Shown here: piece after piece, positions 46,401-55,831 of the stretch | Layout of the letters: each line of letters begins with the position of its first letter | How positions within the stretch are numbered: position 1 is the first letter of the stretch | Assembly (NCBI RefSeq): GCF_947493735.1 | Contig: NZ_CANLSL010000003.1 | Location: 62,001-126,000 of the forward strand | DNA length: 64,000 bases | Direction of reading: 5' to 3' | From: an uncultured Acinetobacter sp. | GTDB taxonomy: Bacteria; Pseudomonadota; Gammaproteobacteria; Pseudomonadales; Moraxellaceae | Notes under the pieces: generated by a model | Database searches by the model: none | Seen by the model: the letters and a program-made list of their open reading frames with translations, nothing else | What the model was told of the DNA's origin: nothing | Position numbers and translations under genes: made by a program

Positions 46401-49400
46401 CCACTGGCATCCGTTGTTTGCGTTATAGTTTCCTGATTTACCCCATCAAGGTAGAAGCCATTTTCACCTGCCACATCATCAATACTGATACTTACACTTT
46501 GACCTTCAAGTGCTTGACCGCCAATATTGAAAGCTGTCAGGGTTAAATTAATACCCGTTTCGACATCTTTCTGAACTGTCACTGAGCCAGTCGTGGTATC
46601 AAGGCGAATATAATCCAAACTTTCTGAAGCTTGAGAAGCTTTAAAATTCAAATTCAAGGTTTGCGATGTGCCATTTGCTTCTGCAGTAATTTCAACACCG
46701 TCTAAAATATCACGCTGTATCGCTTCGCCTGAATACTTGTATTCATATACGAATGTTGCATACCCAGACGCATCAGTCATTTGCGAAGAAGCACCTGTTA
46801 GGCTGAAATTTAAATCCGCCAACTTATCTTGTACATTTGTCGTGATATCGACTTTTTCATTTGCCAGTGCGCCACCATTTTCATCCAGTGCTTTCACTTT
46901 CACTGTAATGCTATGATCTTGCGTATAGTCAAATGCTGTTAAAATCGGATCAATTAACAAGCTATCTACTTTAGATACAGTTGGTGCTTCAAATTTTTGC
47001 ACTTCGAGCTTACGCACAGACTGACGTACCGAACCATCAGCAAGTGTTGATTTTACAGTGACCACCACACCATCAGTGATTAATGCTTCAAGCTCTTCTG
47101 CATTCTTCGGATTAATATTCAAACCAAAAGTTGTAGTGCCTGCCTCATTCTCAGCAGTATCAATATCATCCGCAACTGTGATCAATGAAGATGGTGTCGT
47201 GAGATTCACACCATTGACTGTTGCCACTTCGATCTCTACTTTCTGACCTACCAACAGCTCACCATTGGTATCTGTCGCAGTGACTTTCACTCCAAGTGGC
47301 GTATCAGTATTAGTATCCACAGTTGCCGAACCGATCATATCCAGCACGAGATAATCCAAGGTATTGCTTGTCGCAGAAGCAAAGTTAATTGTTGCAACCT
47401 GCTCCTTACCATTCGTTGCAGTAATCGCTAATGGGACACCTGCCAGTGCAATATTTTTTTGTACTGTAGAAGATGCATCATATTTATACGAAAACTCAAA
47501 GGTTGCATAACCTTCTGCATCGGTATAGCTCTCTGCGGCCCCATTTAAACTGAAGTTCAGCTTGGTTAAATCTTCACTTGATAGACTTGAGGCAATGCTC
47601 AATTGCTCATTGGCAAGGATGCCACCATCTTCACCCAAAGCCTTCACTCTTACAGTGATCGTTTGATCTTTGGTATAGTCAAATACAGAGATTGGATCAA
47701 CAATTAGATAATCAACAAGACTTTGTTGCTCTGTCGTTTTTTCAATCAACTCAATAGTACGTAGTGCAGTATATTCACTACCATCTTGACGAATCGCTTT
47801 TACAGATACCGTCAGCCCATTAGCGATCAGGTTGTCTAATTCTTTTTGGTTTTCAGGTGAAGCTGTGAGTTTAAACTCAACATTACCACCTGCATCGCTG
47901 GTTAAAGTCGTTGCGGAATCGTATGAAATGCCATTTTGGATCGCCGTATCATCAATACCAATAGAAATCTTCTGATTGGCTAAGACTTTACCATCAGTTC
48001 CTTTAGCGAGAACTTTTACTGAGATTGTGCTGTCATCACCTGATTTGATCTGTGCCTGACCAGCCGTATTGACGGTAAAGTAGTCTAGATCAACCACATT
48101 CACTGCCGTTGGTGCTTTGAAGTTGAGTTTTAAGCTACGCTCTTTGCCATTTGCTGATTTTGCTACCAAGGTCACACCACGCTTAGCGAGTGTTTCTTGT
48201 GTCGTCGTATTTGCATACTTATAGCTATAAGTAAACGTGACATAGCCCTGTGCATCCGTAGTTTGCGTCGCACTATTGACAAGGCTGAGATTTAAATCTG
48301 CCAGTTGCTGATTGGTTAAAGTTGGCTTAATCGTGACTGCCTCATTGGCAAGCGGACTACCGTTTGCATCTAATGCTTTGAAGCGCACAGAAATGGTTTG
48401 ATCAGTGGTGTAATCAAAAGCAGTTAATAATGGATCAGCAAGTAAATAATCAACTTTACTTTCTTCTGTACCTGTAGATGTGCCAGTAGAAGTTAACTCA
48501 ATTTTACGTGTTGCAGAATACTTACTACCATCAGCTCGATTTGAAACAACCGCTACGGTGACACCATTTTCTAATAATGCATTTAACTCAGACTCATTTC
48601 TCGCTTTAACAGCGAGCTTGAACGTGACTTCACCTTGCGCATTTGAGGTGATATTGGTGGCAGAGGCATAAGAAATCCCATTTGCAATCGCAGTATCATC
48701 AATACCAATAGCAATGTCTTGACCTTGAAGCACCTTGCCATCTACACCCATGGCCTTAACTTTCACCAAAATTTCTTTTTCAGTGTTCAAGGCAATCACT
48801 GCTGTACCTTCGGTATCAACAGCAAAATAATCCAACACAACTTTTGATGTATCTACTGGTGTTTGGAAGTTTGCTTTAATCGATTGTGTTTTTGCATTAG
48901 ACAATGCCATTGTGATAAATGTCACGCCGTTTTTAGCCAACTCCTGCTGAGCACTCGACTTATTATATTTATACTGATATTTGAATGTTGCATAACCATT
49001 CGCATCAGTTGACTTTTCAGATTGACCATCCAAGCTTAAGTTCAATGTCGTCAATTGTGATGCTGATAATGCTGTACGGATAGATACCTTTTCCCCAACA
49101 AGTGCACTACCTTGGTCACCAACAGCTTTCACTTTTACTTCAATCTCTTGATCTTGAGTTGGATCAAAGCTTTCATTGATTGGATCAATTAAGAGATACT
49201 GTATTGGTTCAGCTGAAACCTCTTCATCGGATACCGTAATTTTAATGGTTTCATCTTCGCCATTATCAGTAGTAAATGTTGCTTCGATACCAGCATCTAC
49301 AAGTGCCTCTACAGCAGCAGGCGTTTTCGCATTGGTTTTCAAGGTATACGTTAGTACGCCATTCGTCGCTTTCGCAAAGTCTTGCGTCGCACTACCAGCA

Positions 49401-50770
49401 AAGGTTACACCATTTGATGTTGCTTCATCATTCAACGTCAAAGTCAGTTTACCTTGACTCGCTCCAACACCTTTAAAGTTGACACCTTTCACAGAGATTG
49501 TCACTGAGTCAGCATTCGCATTGACTTTGTATGATGATGCAATCTCAAGACGCTGCACAAGTTCTTGATCATCTACAGTATCATCACTGGTCACGACTTG
49601 TACTGTGGCGTTACCACTAATCTGCTCATCACCATCGACATAGTTTGCCGTTAACAAAATTCCTTGTTGAGATAATGCGATTGGATAATCAGAATCACTC
49701 TTTAAAGTAAATTCCGCATAACCTTGCGCATTGGTTTGCTTCTCTGCACTATCTAATGTAACGCCATAAGCCGCACTATTCGTTCTTAGTTGGACTTTTT
49801 TATTAGCTACAAAGTCGCCATTACTATTTTTTGCATAAACTTTAATCGTTTGCTGACCACCTTTAGCAACAATCGCGTCGTCAGGTTTAATAATTTCCAA
49901 AGTATTTACAACTGTAGAAATATCTTTAAACGTGATTGCAGCTGCTTCCGTTTTCTCAGCATTATTTTCATCAATTAATTTAAAGCTGAGTTGTTGTGAG
50001 CTATTTACAAAATCAGCAATTTCTGTTGTCGTTAAGTTGGCATTAGCCGTTATAGCAAAAACTGCTTTGCCTTCAGCATCCGTTGAAATTGCAGAACCAG
50101 AAGAAATGACAAATTTGCCATTCATCGCTTCAGGCAGTGTCAGTTCAACAGTTTGTCCTGATTTTGCCCCGCCCTTACTGTCAGTCACTTGTACAGTAAG
50201 ATTAGCTGTACCTTTTGGTAAGTTTAAAACAGAGCCTTGTGGCACACTTAAATTGTAATCACTAACAATAACACTGGCTTTTTTAATATTTAATGTGTAG
50301 ACCTGTTGAATCGTTGTACCTTCAACAGTCGCTGTGAGGTTAACTTTACCTGAGTCTGCTTGAATCGTAGGAATATCCAATTCAAAAATCGCAATACCAT
50401 CGCTACCTGAGGCAACTTTCGAGGCTGCACTGGTGACACCCAAACCATCGGTATCCGAGATATTCAATACGACATTTTTTTCTGCTATACCACCTTTATC
50501 AGCATTCAACACTTTGACTGCAAACTGAACTTTGGTTGCGTCTTGCGCCTGTTGAATACTATTGCCTTCCGTGTCTTGCAAGCTAACTGTTAATGATTCA
50601 GCAACTTTAGAAGTATCTGTTTCAGATTCATTACCACTATTATCTGTGTTGTTATTCGAACCTTCATTATTATAGTACCCCTCACTTCCGCCGCCGCCAC
50701 AAGCAACTAGAGATAGTGAAGTTAATAACAACGTAGAATTTACCCCAAATTTCTTCAATTTTTGTTCCAT
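43463..50770 (-). CDS. giant Ig-like (Big_1/invasin-like) repeat lipoprotein, about 2435 aa
   Basis: Lipoprotein signal MEQKLKKFGVNSTLLLTSLS ending in lipobox LVAC at Cys 24, followed by a Gly/Ser/Asn-rich linker; the residue after Cys is Gly, so outer-membrane sorting is expected. I count 18 Ig-like modules of about 105-125 aa: four single ones, then five A-B pairs, then four single ones. The C-terminal domain (about 210 aa, with VGSWIYAIAQDPWDRTQNPV and a terminal TTCTN) differs from the rest. There is no LPXTG, autotransporter barrel or type I secretion tail visible. It resembles surface adhesins built from bacterial Ig domains. The ATG at 50770 suits the signal peptide; starts at 50800 and 50782 add residues before it. 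Role in attachment is inference. Confidence 0.9.
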   Translation of the reverse strand: MEQKLKKFGVNSTLLLTSLSLVACGGGGSEGYYNNEGSNNNTDNSGNESETDTSKVAESLTVSLQDTEGNSIQQAQDATKVQFAVKVLNADKGGIAEKNVVLNISDTDGLGVTSAASKVASGSDGIAIFELDIPTIQADSGKVNLTATVEGTTIQQVYTLNIKKASVIVSDYNLSVPQGSVLNLPKGTANLTVQVTDSKGGAKSGQTVELTLPEAMNGKFVISSGSAISTDAEGKAVFAITANANLTTTEIADFVNSSQQLSFKLIDENNAEKTEAAAITFKDISTVVNTLEIIKPDDAIVAKGGQQTIKVYAKNSNGDFVANKKVQLRTNSAAYGVTLDSAEKQTNAQGYAEFTLKSDSDYPIALSQQGILLTANYVDGDEQISGNATVQVVTSDDTVDDQELVQRLEIASSYKVNANADSVTISVKGVNFKGVGASQGKLTLTLNDEATSNGVTFAGSATQDFAKATNGVLTYTLKTNAKTPAAVEALVDAGIEATFTTDNGEDETIKITVSDEEVSAEPIQYLLIDPINESFDPTQDQEIEVKVKAVGDQGSALVGEKVSIRTALSASQLTTLNLSLDGQSEKSTDANGYATFKYQYKYNKSSAQQELAKNGVTFITMALSNAKTQSIKANFQTPVDTSKVVLDYFAVDTEGTAVIALNTEKEILVKVKAMGVDGKVLQGQDIAIGIDDTAIANGISYASATNITSNAQGEVTFKLAVKARNESELNALLENGVTVAVVSNRADGSKYSATRKIELTSTGTSTGTEESKVDYLLADPLLTAFDYTTDQTISVRFKALDANGSPLANEAVTIKPTLTNQQLADLNLSLVNSATQTTDAQGYVTFTYSYKYANTTTQETLAKRGVTLVAKSANGKERSLKLNFKAPTAVNVVDLDYFTVNTAGQAQIKSGDDSTISVKVLAKGTDGKVLANQKISIGIDDTAIQNGISYDSATTLTSDAGGNVEFKLTASPENQKELDNLIANGLTVSVKAIRQDGSEYTALRTIELIEKTTEQQSLVDYLIVDPISVFDYTKDQTITVRVKALGEDGGILANEQLSIASSLSSEDLTKLNFSLNGAAESYTDAEGYATFEFSYKYDASSTVQKNIALAGVPLAITATNGKEQVATINFASATSNTLDYLVLDMIGSATVDTNTDTPLGVKVTATDTNGELLVGQKVEIEVATVNGVNLTTPSSLITVADDIDTAENEAGTTTFGLNINPKNAEELEALITDGVVVTVKSTLADGSVRQSVRKLEVQKFEAPTVSKVDSLLIDPILTAFDYTQDHSITVKVKALDENGGALANEKVDITTNVQDKLADLNFSLTGASSQMTDASGYATFVYEYKYSGEAIQRDILDGVEITAEANGTSQTLNLNFKASQASESLDYIRLDTTTGSVTVQKDVETGINLTLTAFNIGGQALEGQSVSISIDDVAGENGFYLDGVNQETITQTTDASGNITFRLTGTPRNDLEVQNLLDQGYVQLNIIATRADGSTYTALRRVQLNAYSEEAVSKVAQLNIDPINQSFDYTQDQTVLVKVKALDATGGVLTNEKIAVNAADFVKYNFTLANPSEQFTDADGYATFAFSYKYDAKNTEQPTLAGDSIRVIATANQSTVSQGVDVNFAAPIVSQILDYLSLSSSSYAEIIATDDTKMITITVDAKDTDGNDLAGQAVSIGLNEASLSNGVSLITPSTIVTNANGQVTFQIQVDPKTASELENLDANDLTVSVVANRPDGSQYTAVRKIELAKQSVVYPDLSGLDITYSQTTISTLGGETRVKVVAKDASGNVIANTPLEIALSSLTSGRASLSDVAVTTNSKGEAEFTVNVSEGEYDQSLIKNGITFAVVGTNLNNGDRLQQTGNIAVTVPANALNPRLTADTKVVRAGETVQVFAAVKDELGINKGGTPLRLSLDNASKALGITLSNDTVMVSDSQNVAVDLVIPKGITTAQLSQITVSGSIVNPNGTTVPTTLVFTVEDAVNPYHLSIDSNRVSLSSDGDTALVTVKLLDANEGGVANQTVNLAINDPRSSTSINGDSELTTNEFGEAVFEVSMKKLTGTLTAPIAPITVTAKQTTANGATTTQTSQIQVHTPTALAPQLDLKIKASKDKLNVRGDAVEVSVLVTDMDGSSQAGKAVTLTIPQYRDNGAYIRGASTLESDENGWVKFTVVLDEALQTAGYDFVNQDLTVQAVVKDDQNTERRQSFVMDVVPSEVPNAIGSIAVSLNPTTTGSTGNGVYYTKEGSVQVVDVDGKPIANQDIVMDIRPTRYVVGSWIYAIAQDPWDRTQNPVELKGEFPFDDLKDWVGPNADFFPLSGITPSLNPVQNFATTCTINSATTTWAANGQALRVVRFIGDSDSNPYTATYRTDELGRFDFKVEYPKANAHWVTVEIGAKASLAQTPIRGYTSFTLSAVSSDYASDGSYAPNQVSPYTTCTN
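45519..49210 (-). repeat. five tandem two-domain super-repeats in the giant lipoprotein
   Basis: Each unit of about 735 bp codes for an A module (VDYLLxDPIxxxFDYTxDQ ... VKALDxxGxxLANE ... TDAxGYATFxYxYKY) and a B module (LDYxxxDTxGxA ... GQxISIGIDD ... RxDGSxYxAxRxIEL). The copies have diverged, so they are old repeats rather than identical recent duplications. Confidence 0.85.
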
Positions 50771-50960
50771 GATATTGTCCATCGATCCAGAAAAACACAT
50801 TCAAACTTATAATAGAGTACAATCTATCACACGTTTTTACGTAAAAAAACAAAAAATATTGTAAATAATCACATTTGAATGCAGTTGTTACACTTTTCAC
50901 TATCGACCTCGCAATATCTCTGATACAACTTTAAGTGATATTTTTAGCAACCAATTTTTT

Positions 50961-52346
50961 ATGCACGACCTGATCATCATTGGCGCTGGTTCAGCAGGAA
51001 TGAGTGCCTACAAAGAAGCGCTCAAACATACACATAACATCCGCCTGATTAATGACGGTGCATGGGATACTACATGTGCTCGTGTTGGCTGTATGCCGAG
51101 TAAGATTTTGATTTCGACGGCAAATCGACTGCATGGCGCAAACCATGCCAATCATGTCGGACTAAATCTACAAATCGAAGCCGATACCAGTCGAGTCATG
51201 GCACACGTACAAGCACTTCGTGATCGTTTTACTCGCTCGGTAATTCGAGATGTAGACTCTTGGAATCCTGAACATAAAATTTCAGGGCAAGCCAAATTCA
51301 TAAATACCAATACAGTTGAAGTGAATGGTGAACAATTACAAGCCAAGGCGTTTATTCTTGCCGTCGGGTCGACACCACGCTTCGATCAAGACGATCAAAA
51401 AGCATTGGGCGATCGATTGATTAGCACCGATGATATTTTTGAATTGCCCGATTTGCCTAAGCGACTGGCGGTGATTGGTAGTGGTGCGATAGCCATTGAA
51501 TTATCGCAAGCGATGCACAATCTTGGTGTCGAAGTCACTACATTTGCACGTAGCCGTAAGGTTGGGATTCTATCTTCCAAGAACTTACAAGAAATTGCTC
51601 AAGCTCATATCAGTCAAAATCTAAATATCTTATTTGAAACGCTACCCACGTCGATGTCCCGAGATGGCGATCAAGTGACGATTGAATATCAAGATCAAAA
51701 TGGGCAAAGCCAATCCATTCAAGTCGATTATGTACTCAGTGCAACAGGACGGAATTCATTGCTTAGCACTTTGGATTTGCACAATGTCGATACGAATTTT
51801 CAAGAGTTTAAAAAATTACCAATCAATAATGATACCAAGCAGCTTGGCGATTATCCGATCTTTGTGGTTGGTGATGCTTATAGTAAAAATCCAATTCAAC
51901 ATGTAGCCGCTTATACAGGCAAACATGTGGTGAAAAACTGTTTAAATTATCCTGAAGTAAAAGCTCTTCCTCCTCTATCTCCATTGGCGATTATATTTAG
52001 CAATCCACAAATGGCGATTGCAGGTCAGTCGAAAAAAGAACTAGAGCAACAAAACTTTGAATTCATCACTGGATTTCAATCTTTTGAAAAGCAAGGTCGG
52101 GCACTGACTTTGGGTAAAAACTATGGCGCAATCGAAGTCTACATTGAGCAATCTTCACAGCGTTTACTCGGTGCGGAAATGTTCATGAATTCTGCGGAGC
52201 ATCTTGCACATATGTTGTCTTGGATGATTGCCGAGCAAGTGACATTAGAAGATATTCTTGATCGTCCTTATTATCACCCAACTTTAGAAGAAGGTATACG
52301 CTCAGCTTTAAAGCATGCACGAAGACAGCTCCGTGAGAATGGCTAA
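50961..52346 (+). CDS. dihydrolipoamide dehydrogenase-like disulfide oxidoreductase
   Basis: 461 aa FAD flavoprotein. FAD site IIIGAGSAGMSAYKEA, redox-active disulfide in TTCARVGCMPSKIL, NAD site AVIGSGAIAIELSQAM, FAD-binding YPIFVVGDA, and C-terminal YYHPTLEEGIRSAL with the catalytic His and Glu. It oxidises a dithiol with NAD(P)+ or works in the reverse direction. No dehydrogenase complex genes (aceE, sucA) are adjacent, and the His is followed by TLEEG instead of TLSEA, so its partner is uncertain. Divergent from the giant lipoprotein gene. Confidence 0.88.
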   Translation: MHDLIIIGAGSAGMSAYKEALKHTHNIRLINDGAWDTTCARVGCMPSKILISTANRLHGANHANHVGLNLQIEADTSRVMAHVQALRDRFTRSVIRDVDSWNPEHKISGQAKFINTNTVEVNGEQLQAKAFILAVGSTPRFDQDDQKALGDRLISTDDIFELPDLPKRLAVIGSGAIAIELSQAMHNLGVEVTTFARSRKVGILSSKNLQEIAQAHISQNLNILFETLPTSMSRDGDQVTIEYQDQNGQSQSIQVDYVLSATGRNSLLSTLDLHNVDTNFQEFKKLPINNDTKQLGDYPIFVVGDAYSKNPIQHVAAYTGKHVVKNCLNYPEVKALPPLSPLAIIFSNPQMAIAGQSKKELEQQNFEFITGFQSFEKQGRALTLGKNYGAIEVYIEQSSQRLLGAEMFMNSAEHLAHMLSWMIAEQVTLEDILDRPYYHPTLEEGIRSALKHARRQLRENG

Positions 52347-52417
52347 ATTATGGCAATTTTCTACATGGAAAAGCGTCGATCTATGTTATTTTGATGAACA
52401 AATAAATTGATACGTAT

Positions 52418-52960
52418 ATGCAAATGATGTTTTCGCCAGTTTTAAAAGTATTTTTTATTGTTAGCTTGATCACGATTTTTACCTCAGGCTGTAGTACGCT
52501 TGGTGGTAATGCTCAACAAAAAAGTCAGAAATTGGCACAAGGCATTACTCAAGCTTATGCTGTTAGCCCGAATACCGCACAGCGCATTTCACCTTATATT
52601 ATTGAGGGTTCAGAAAAGCACGATGTTGATCCAATTTTAATTGCGGCAATCATTCAACAAGAATCAAGCTACCGAGCAAATGCGAAATCGTCAGGTGGCG
52701 CTGTCGGCTTGATGCAAGTCATTCCGAGCTATTGGCGTGCAACCTGTGGAAGCAATCTCTATGATGAGCGTACCAATGTACTTTGTGGCAGTTATATTTT
52801 AGCGGACTATCATGACAAAGCAGGCAGTTGGAAAAAAGCGATCGCATATTACAACGTCGGACCCGCAGGCTATGAACGAAGCTTTTGGACACGCTGGAAA
52901 GTGCGAAAATATGTAAAATCCGTGAAGAATTTTGAGAAAAAACTTAAGGACGAACTGTGA
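52418..52960 (+). CDS. lytic transglycosylase, SLT domain lipoprotein
   Basis: 180 aa. Lipoprotein signal with lipobox TSGC near residue 25. The SLT core has the catalytic Glu in IIQQESSYRANAKSSGGAVGLMQVIPSYW and the later motif IAYYNVGPAGYERSFW. Cleaves peptidoglycan glycan strands from the outer membrane side. Similar in size to EmtA-type enzymes. Its stop codon lies two bases from the stop of the convergent methyltransferase gene. Confidence 0.92.
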   Translation: MQMMFSPVLKVFFIVSLITIFTSGCSTLGGNAQQKSQKLAQGITQAYAVSPNTAQRISPYIIEGSEKHDVDPILIAAIIQQESSYRANAKSSGGAVGLMQVIPSYWRATCGSNLYDERTNVLCGSYILADYHDKAGSWKKAIAYYNVGPAGYERSFWTRWKVRKYVKSVKNFEKKLKDEL

Positions 52961-52962
52961 GT

Positions 52963-53472
52963 TTAGAACAATCTCTGCTGAGATTGTTCTAAGGAAAGTA
53001 ATTTCTGTTTATTGCCTAGCCCACCTGCAAATCCCGTCAGACTGCCATTTGCGCCAATTACTCGATGACACGGTGCGATAATCGAGATGGGATTTTTACC
53101 ATTGGCAGCGCCAACGGCACGCACTGCTTTCGGATTATTCAATATTTCTGCAATCTGTAAATAACTGCGTGTTTCACCAAAGGGGATCTTGAGTAATTCT
53201 GCCCAGACGGCTTTTTGAAAATCTGTGCCATAAAATTCAAGTGCTACATCAAACTGTTTACGCTCACCTTGAAAATATTCGTGTAATTGTTGTGTTGTGA
53301 GTTTTAAGATCGGATGATTTGGCTCGTGTTGCATTTCACCAAGCAACACTCGATTAGGCTTGTCCGCTTCCCACAATACTGCGACCAAAGCGCTGTCATT
53401 GGCAATCAGCTTGAGCTGTCCAACAGGTGATTCTATCCATTGATAAGACAATTTTGGAAGCGGTGTGAGCAT
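52963..53472 (-). CDS. ogt: methylated-DNA-[protein]-cysteine S-methyltransferase
   Basis: 169 aa suicide repair enzyme that removes O6-methylguanine lesions. The active site is ISIIAPCHRVIGANGSLTGFAGGL, and FQKAVWAELLKIPFGETRSYLQIAE precedes it as the helix-turn-helix. No Ada N-terminal zinc domain, so it is of the Ogt type. A perfect 13-bp inverted repeat (52963-52992) spans its last nine codons and stop. Confidence 0.95.
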   Translation of the reverse strand: MLTPLPKLSYQWIESPVGQLKLIANDSALVAVLWEADKPNRVLLGEMQHEPNHPILKLTTQQLHEYFQGERKQFDVALEFYGTDFQKAVWAELLKIPFGETRSYLQIAEILNNPKAVRAVGAANGKNPISIIAPCHRVIGANGSLTGFAGGLGNKQKLLSLEQSQQRLF

Positions 53473-53582
53473 TTCTGATATTCTATTTACGATGCTTTAA
53501 AGTCTAAAGCAAAAATGCTTCAAACGTGGGCTTTGAAGCATTTTCTAAACAAATAATTTCACAAGAAGAATATCAAGCGGAA

Positions 53583-55781
53583 TTAAAAGCGGAAACGAAT
53601 CCCTGAGGTAAAATTACGTCCCTGTTGTGGAATACTCGACAGATACGAAGCATGATTATAATAATTCTGATCAAACAAGTTATTTGCTTTTAAATAGACT
53701 TGATAAGACCACGAATCACTTAGCTGTTGCTCATAACTGATGTCAAGATTGACCAGATGATAATCTGGTGTCCTTTTTTCAAAGTCTGCGATACGATCTT
53801 GCTCGAAGCCGTAAATATACTCTAAGCCACCATGAATGCCATCCCCAAATTGTTGAGAGAAATCGTCATCAAAACGCATACCTGCGCGTGTTGCAGGAGT
53901 ACGTGGTAAATCGGAATTGTCCTTAAACTGGGCTTGGACGTGATCGGCAAAAACCTTGCCTCGATATAATGGGCTAAATTGATAGCTGATCTGCCCTTCC
54001 GCACCGATAAAGTCTGCATCACGTTGTTGATACTCGACCAAACGGAAATTCTCATAGCGATCTAAAGTATTGGCATAAATATAGTCATCGACTTGGTTAT
54101 AAAACGCATTCAAGGCAAAACCAAGATCACCCGCATCCACACTCAAGCCAATCTCGATATTGTGCGATTTTTCCTTAACTAAATCTTGGTTGCCAATTTC
54201 ATAAGTATTGGTGGCAAGGTGAACACCATTGGCATAGAGCTCTTGTGCATTTGGCATACGCTCGCCATAGCTATAGGCAATGCTTGCAGCATATTCAGGG
54301 GCGAATTGCCACTTCGCTGATGCAGAGATGGAATATGCAGTATCCTCATAATCTTTTAAACCACTTTCGGTAGCGTCAATCTGTTGTTGTTCTACACGTG
54401 CACCGACTTCGAAATGCACATCACTCCATTGATAATGCTCAATTAAAAATCCTGCAAGATTTTCGGTGGTGGTTTTAGGTAAAAACGCTTCCTCACCAAG
54501 CGCTTGGAATTCTGAGTTGCTATATTGTGCGCCAAACACTCCTTCCCAACCTGCAAGTGGTACATGCACAAATTCTAAACGTCCATCGTAGCCTTTATTT
54601 TTAAAGGTTGTACTGACTGCACCATCATCAATTTCATCATGTCGATAATCGGTATAGCCTGCACGAGCACGGACGGTTTCAATCCCTGCAAAGGGTTGCT
54701 GATATTCAGCACGAAAATCAATACGTTTCGATTTCAGATCGACCCACGGTGCATCTTCGTGTACATGTTCTTCATGGTCATGATCGTGGTCTTCACCCTC
54801 TTCTTCATGATCATCATGTGAGCCACAGTGTAAATGCGTACCACGCGGATGACAGCTTTCATATTCATGGCTGTGTCCAGGCAACGCATATTGGTCTTTG
54901 CGCTCGCTATAAGCAACACCTGCATAACCTCGATCACCAATCCACGATAAGCCTATCGTAGCATTTTGCCCTTCACTCCACGTGCCATCGACACGCTTTT
55001 CTTTTTCACCGTCATGCGTATAGCCAGAAACTGCATAGTCGTCCGCCTCTCGCTTATCCCCTTCTAGGCGTAAGGCAAATTGCTCACCGAAGCCAACGGT
55101 AATTCCTGCAGCACCGAGCTTTTCATTAGCAACCGTGTTCCCTCGCAAATGCACTTCACCATCCACACCACCCTCAGGCATTTGCGTTGGAATTTTTTCA
55201 TCCAAAACATTCACCACACCACCGACTGCACCACCGCCATAGAGCAAAGTTGACGGCCCTCGCAGCACTTCAATTTTCCGAGCCAATGCAGGATCGACCG
55301 TTGAGGCATGATCAGGTGAAATTTGTGAAGCATCCATCACCTCGGATGAATCTGTCAGGACTTTGACCCGTGGTGCAGTTTGCCCACGAATCACAGGACG
55401 ACTCGCCCCTGCACCAAAGTTATCACTGTGAATACCCAACTGACCATTGAGCGCATCACCCAAAGTCGTAGCACCTTGACTCAGCTCTTCTTTTTCAAGA
55501 ATATTACTGGCTTGCACCAAATCATTTTCACTTTTACTCAATGGGTGTGCTTGTACGGTAATCACTTGCAACTGGTGTACTTGTGGTTTTGATGGATTTA
55601 AAGTTGCGCCTTTTATTGTGGTGTCTTTTGTCGTTGTTACTTTTTGTGATTCCTGAACTGTCGCTTCGGTATCGACGGTTTCCACATGATCAACTTCTAC
55701 ACGATCGACTTCTGCATGAACGATGCTACTGAATAAAATGGCTGATATTGCAAGACTTAACGGTGTATATGCCACACGCAT
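53583..55781 (-). CDS. znuD: TonB-dependent outer membrane receptor, ZnuD-like (zinc uptake)
   Basis: 732 aa: signal peptide ending VHA, a plug (residues about 75-195; ITVQAHPLSKSENDLVQASNIL, VKVLTDSSEVMDASQISPDHAS, EVLRGPSTLLYGGGAVGGVVNVLDEKIP) and a 22-strand barrel ending NFTSGIRFRF. An extracellular loop at about 304-347 is very rich in His, Asp and Glu (HEYESCHPRGTHLHCGSHDD and further HDHDHEEHVHED), as in ZnuD receptors. A Zur-type palindrome 35 bp upstream supports zinc-repressed expression. Name based on these features. Confidence 0.92.
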   Translation of the reverse strand: MRVAYTPLSLAISAILFSSIVHAEVDRVEVDHVETVDTEATVQESQKVTTTKDTTIKGATLNPSKPQVHQLQVITVQAHPLSKSENDLVQASNILEKEELSQGATTLGDALNGQLGIHSDNFGAGASRPVIRGQTAPRVKVLTDSSEVMDASQISPDHASTVDPALARKIEVLRGPSTLLYGGGAVGGVVNVLDEKIPTQMPEGGVDGEVHLRGNTVANEKLGAAGITVGFGEQFALRLEGDKREADDYAVSGYTHDGEKEKRVDGTWSEGQNATIGLSWIGDRGYAGVAYSERKDQYALPGHSHEYESCHPRGTHLHCGSHDDHEEEGEDHDHDHEEHVHEDAPWVDLKSKRIDFRAEYQQPFAGIETVRARAGYTDYRHDEIDDGAVSTTFKNKGYDGRLEFVHVPLAGWEGVFGAQYSNSEFQALGEEAFLPKTTTENLAGFLIEHYQWSDVHFEVGARVEQQQIDATESGLKDYEDTAYSISASAKWQFAPEYAASIAYSYGERMPNAQELYANGVHLATNTYEIGNQDLVKEKSHNIEIGLSVDAGDLGFALNAFYNQVDDYIYANTLDRYENFRLVEYQQRDADFIGAEGQISYQFSPLYRGKVFADHVQAQFKDNSDLPRTPATRAGMRFDDDFSQQFGDGIHGGLEYIYGFEQDRIADFEKRTPDYHLVNLDISYEQQLSDSWSYQVYLKANNLFDQNYYNHASYLSSIPQQGRNFTSGIRFRF

Positions 55782-55815
55782 GATGATTCCCCAAAATGAT
55801 ATTGTTAAATTATTG

Positions 55816-55831
55816 TTATGTTATAACATAA
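55816..55831. promoter_or_regulatory. Zur-box-like palindrome
   Basis: TTATGTTATAACATAA is a perfect 16-bp palindrome upstream of the ZnuD-like gene and matches the Zur operator pattern GTTATNNTATAAC-type sites of gammaproteobacteria. Confidence 0.8.

Noticed and set aside
43463..50770. CRISPR array or tandem satellite in the giant gene
   Set aside because: The periodicity is at the protein-domain scale (about 735 bp) and the copies have diverged; no short repeat with unique spacers exists.
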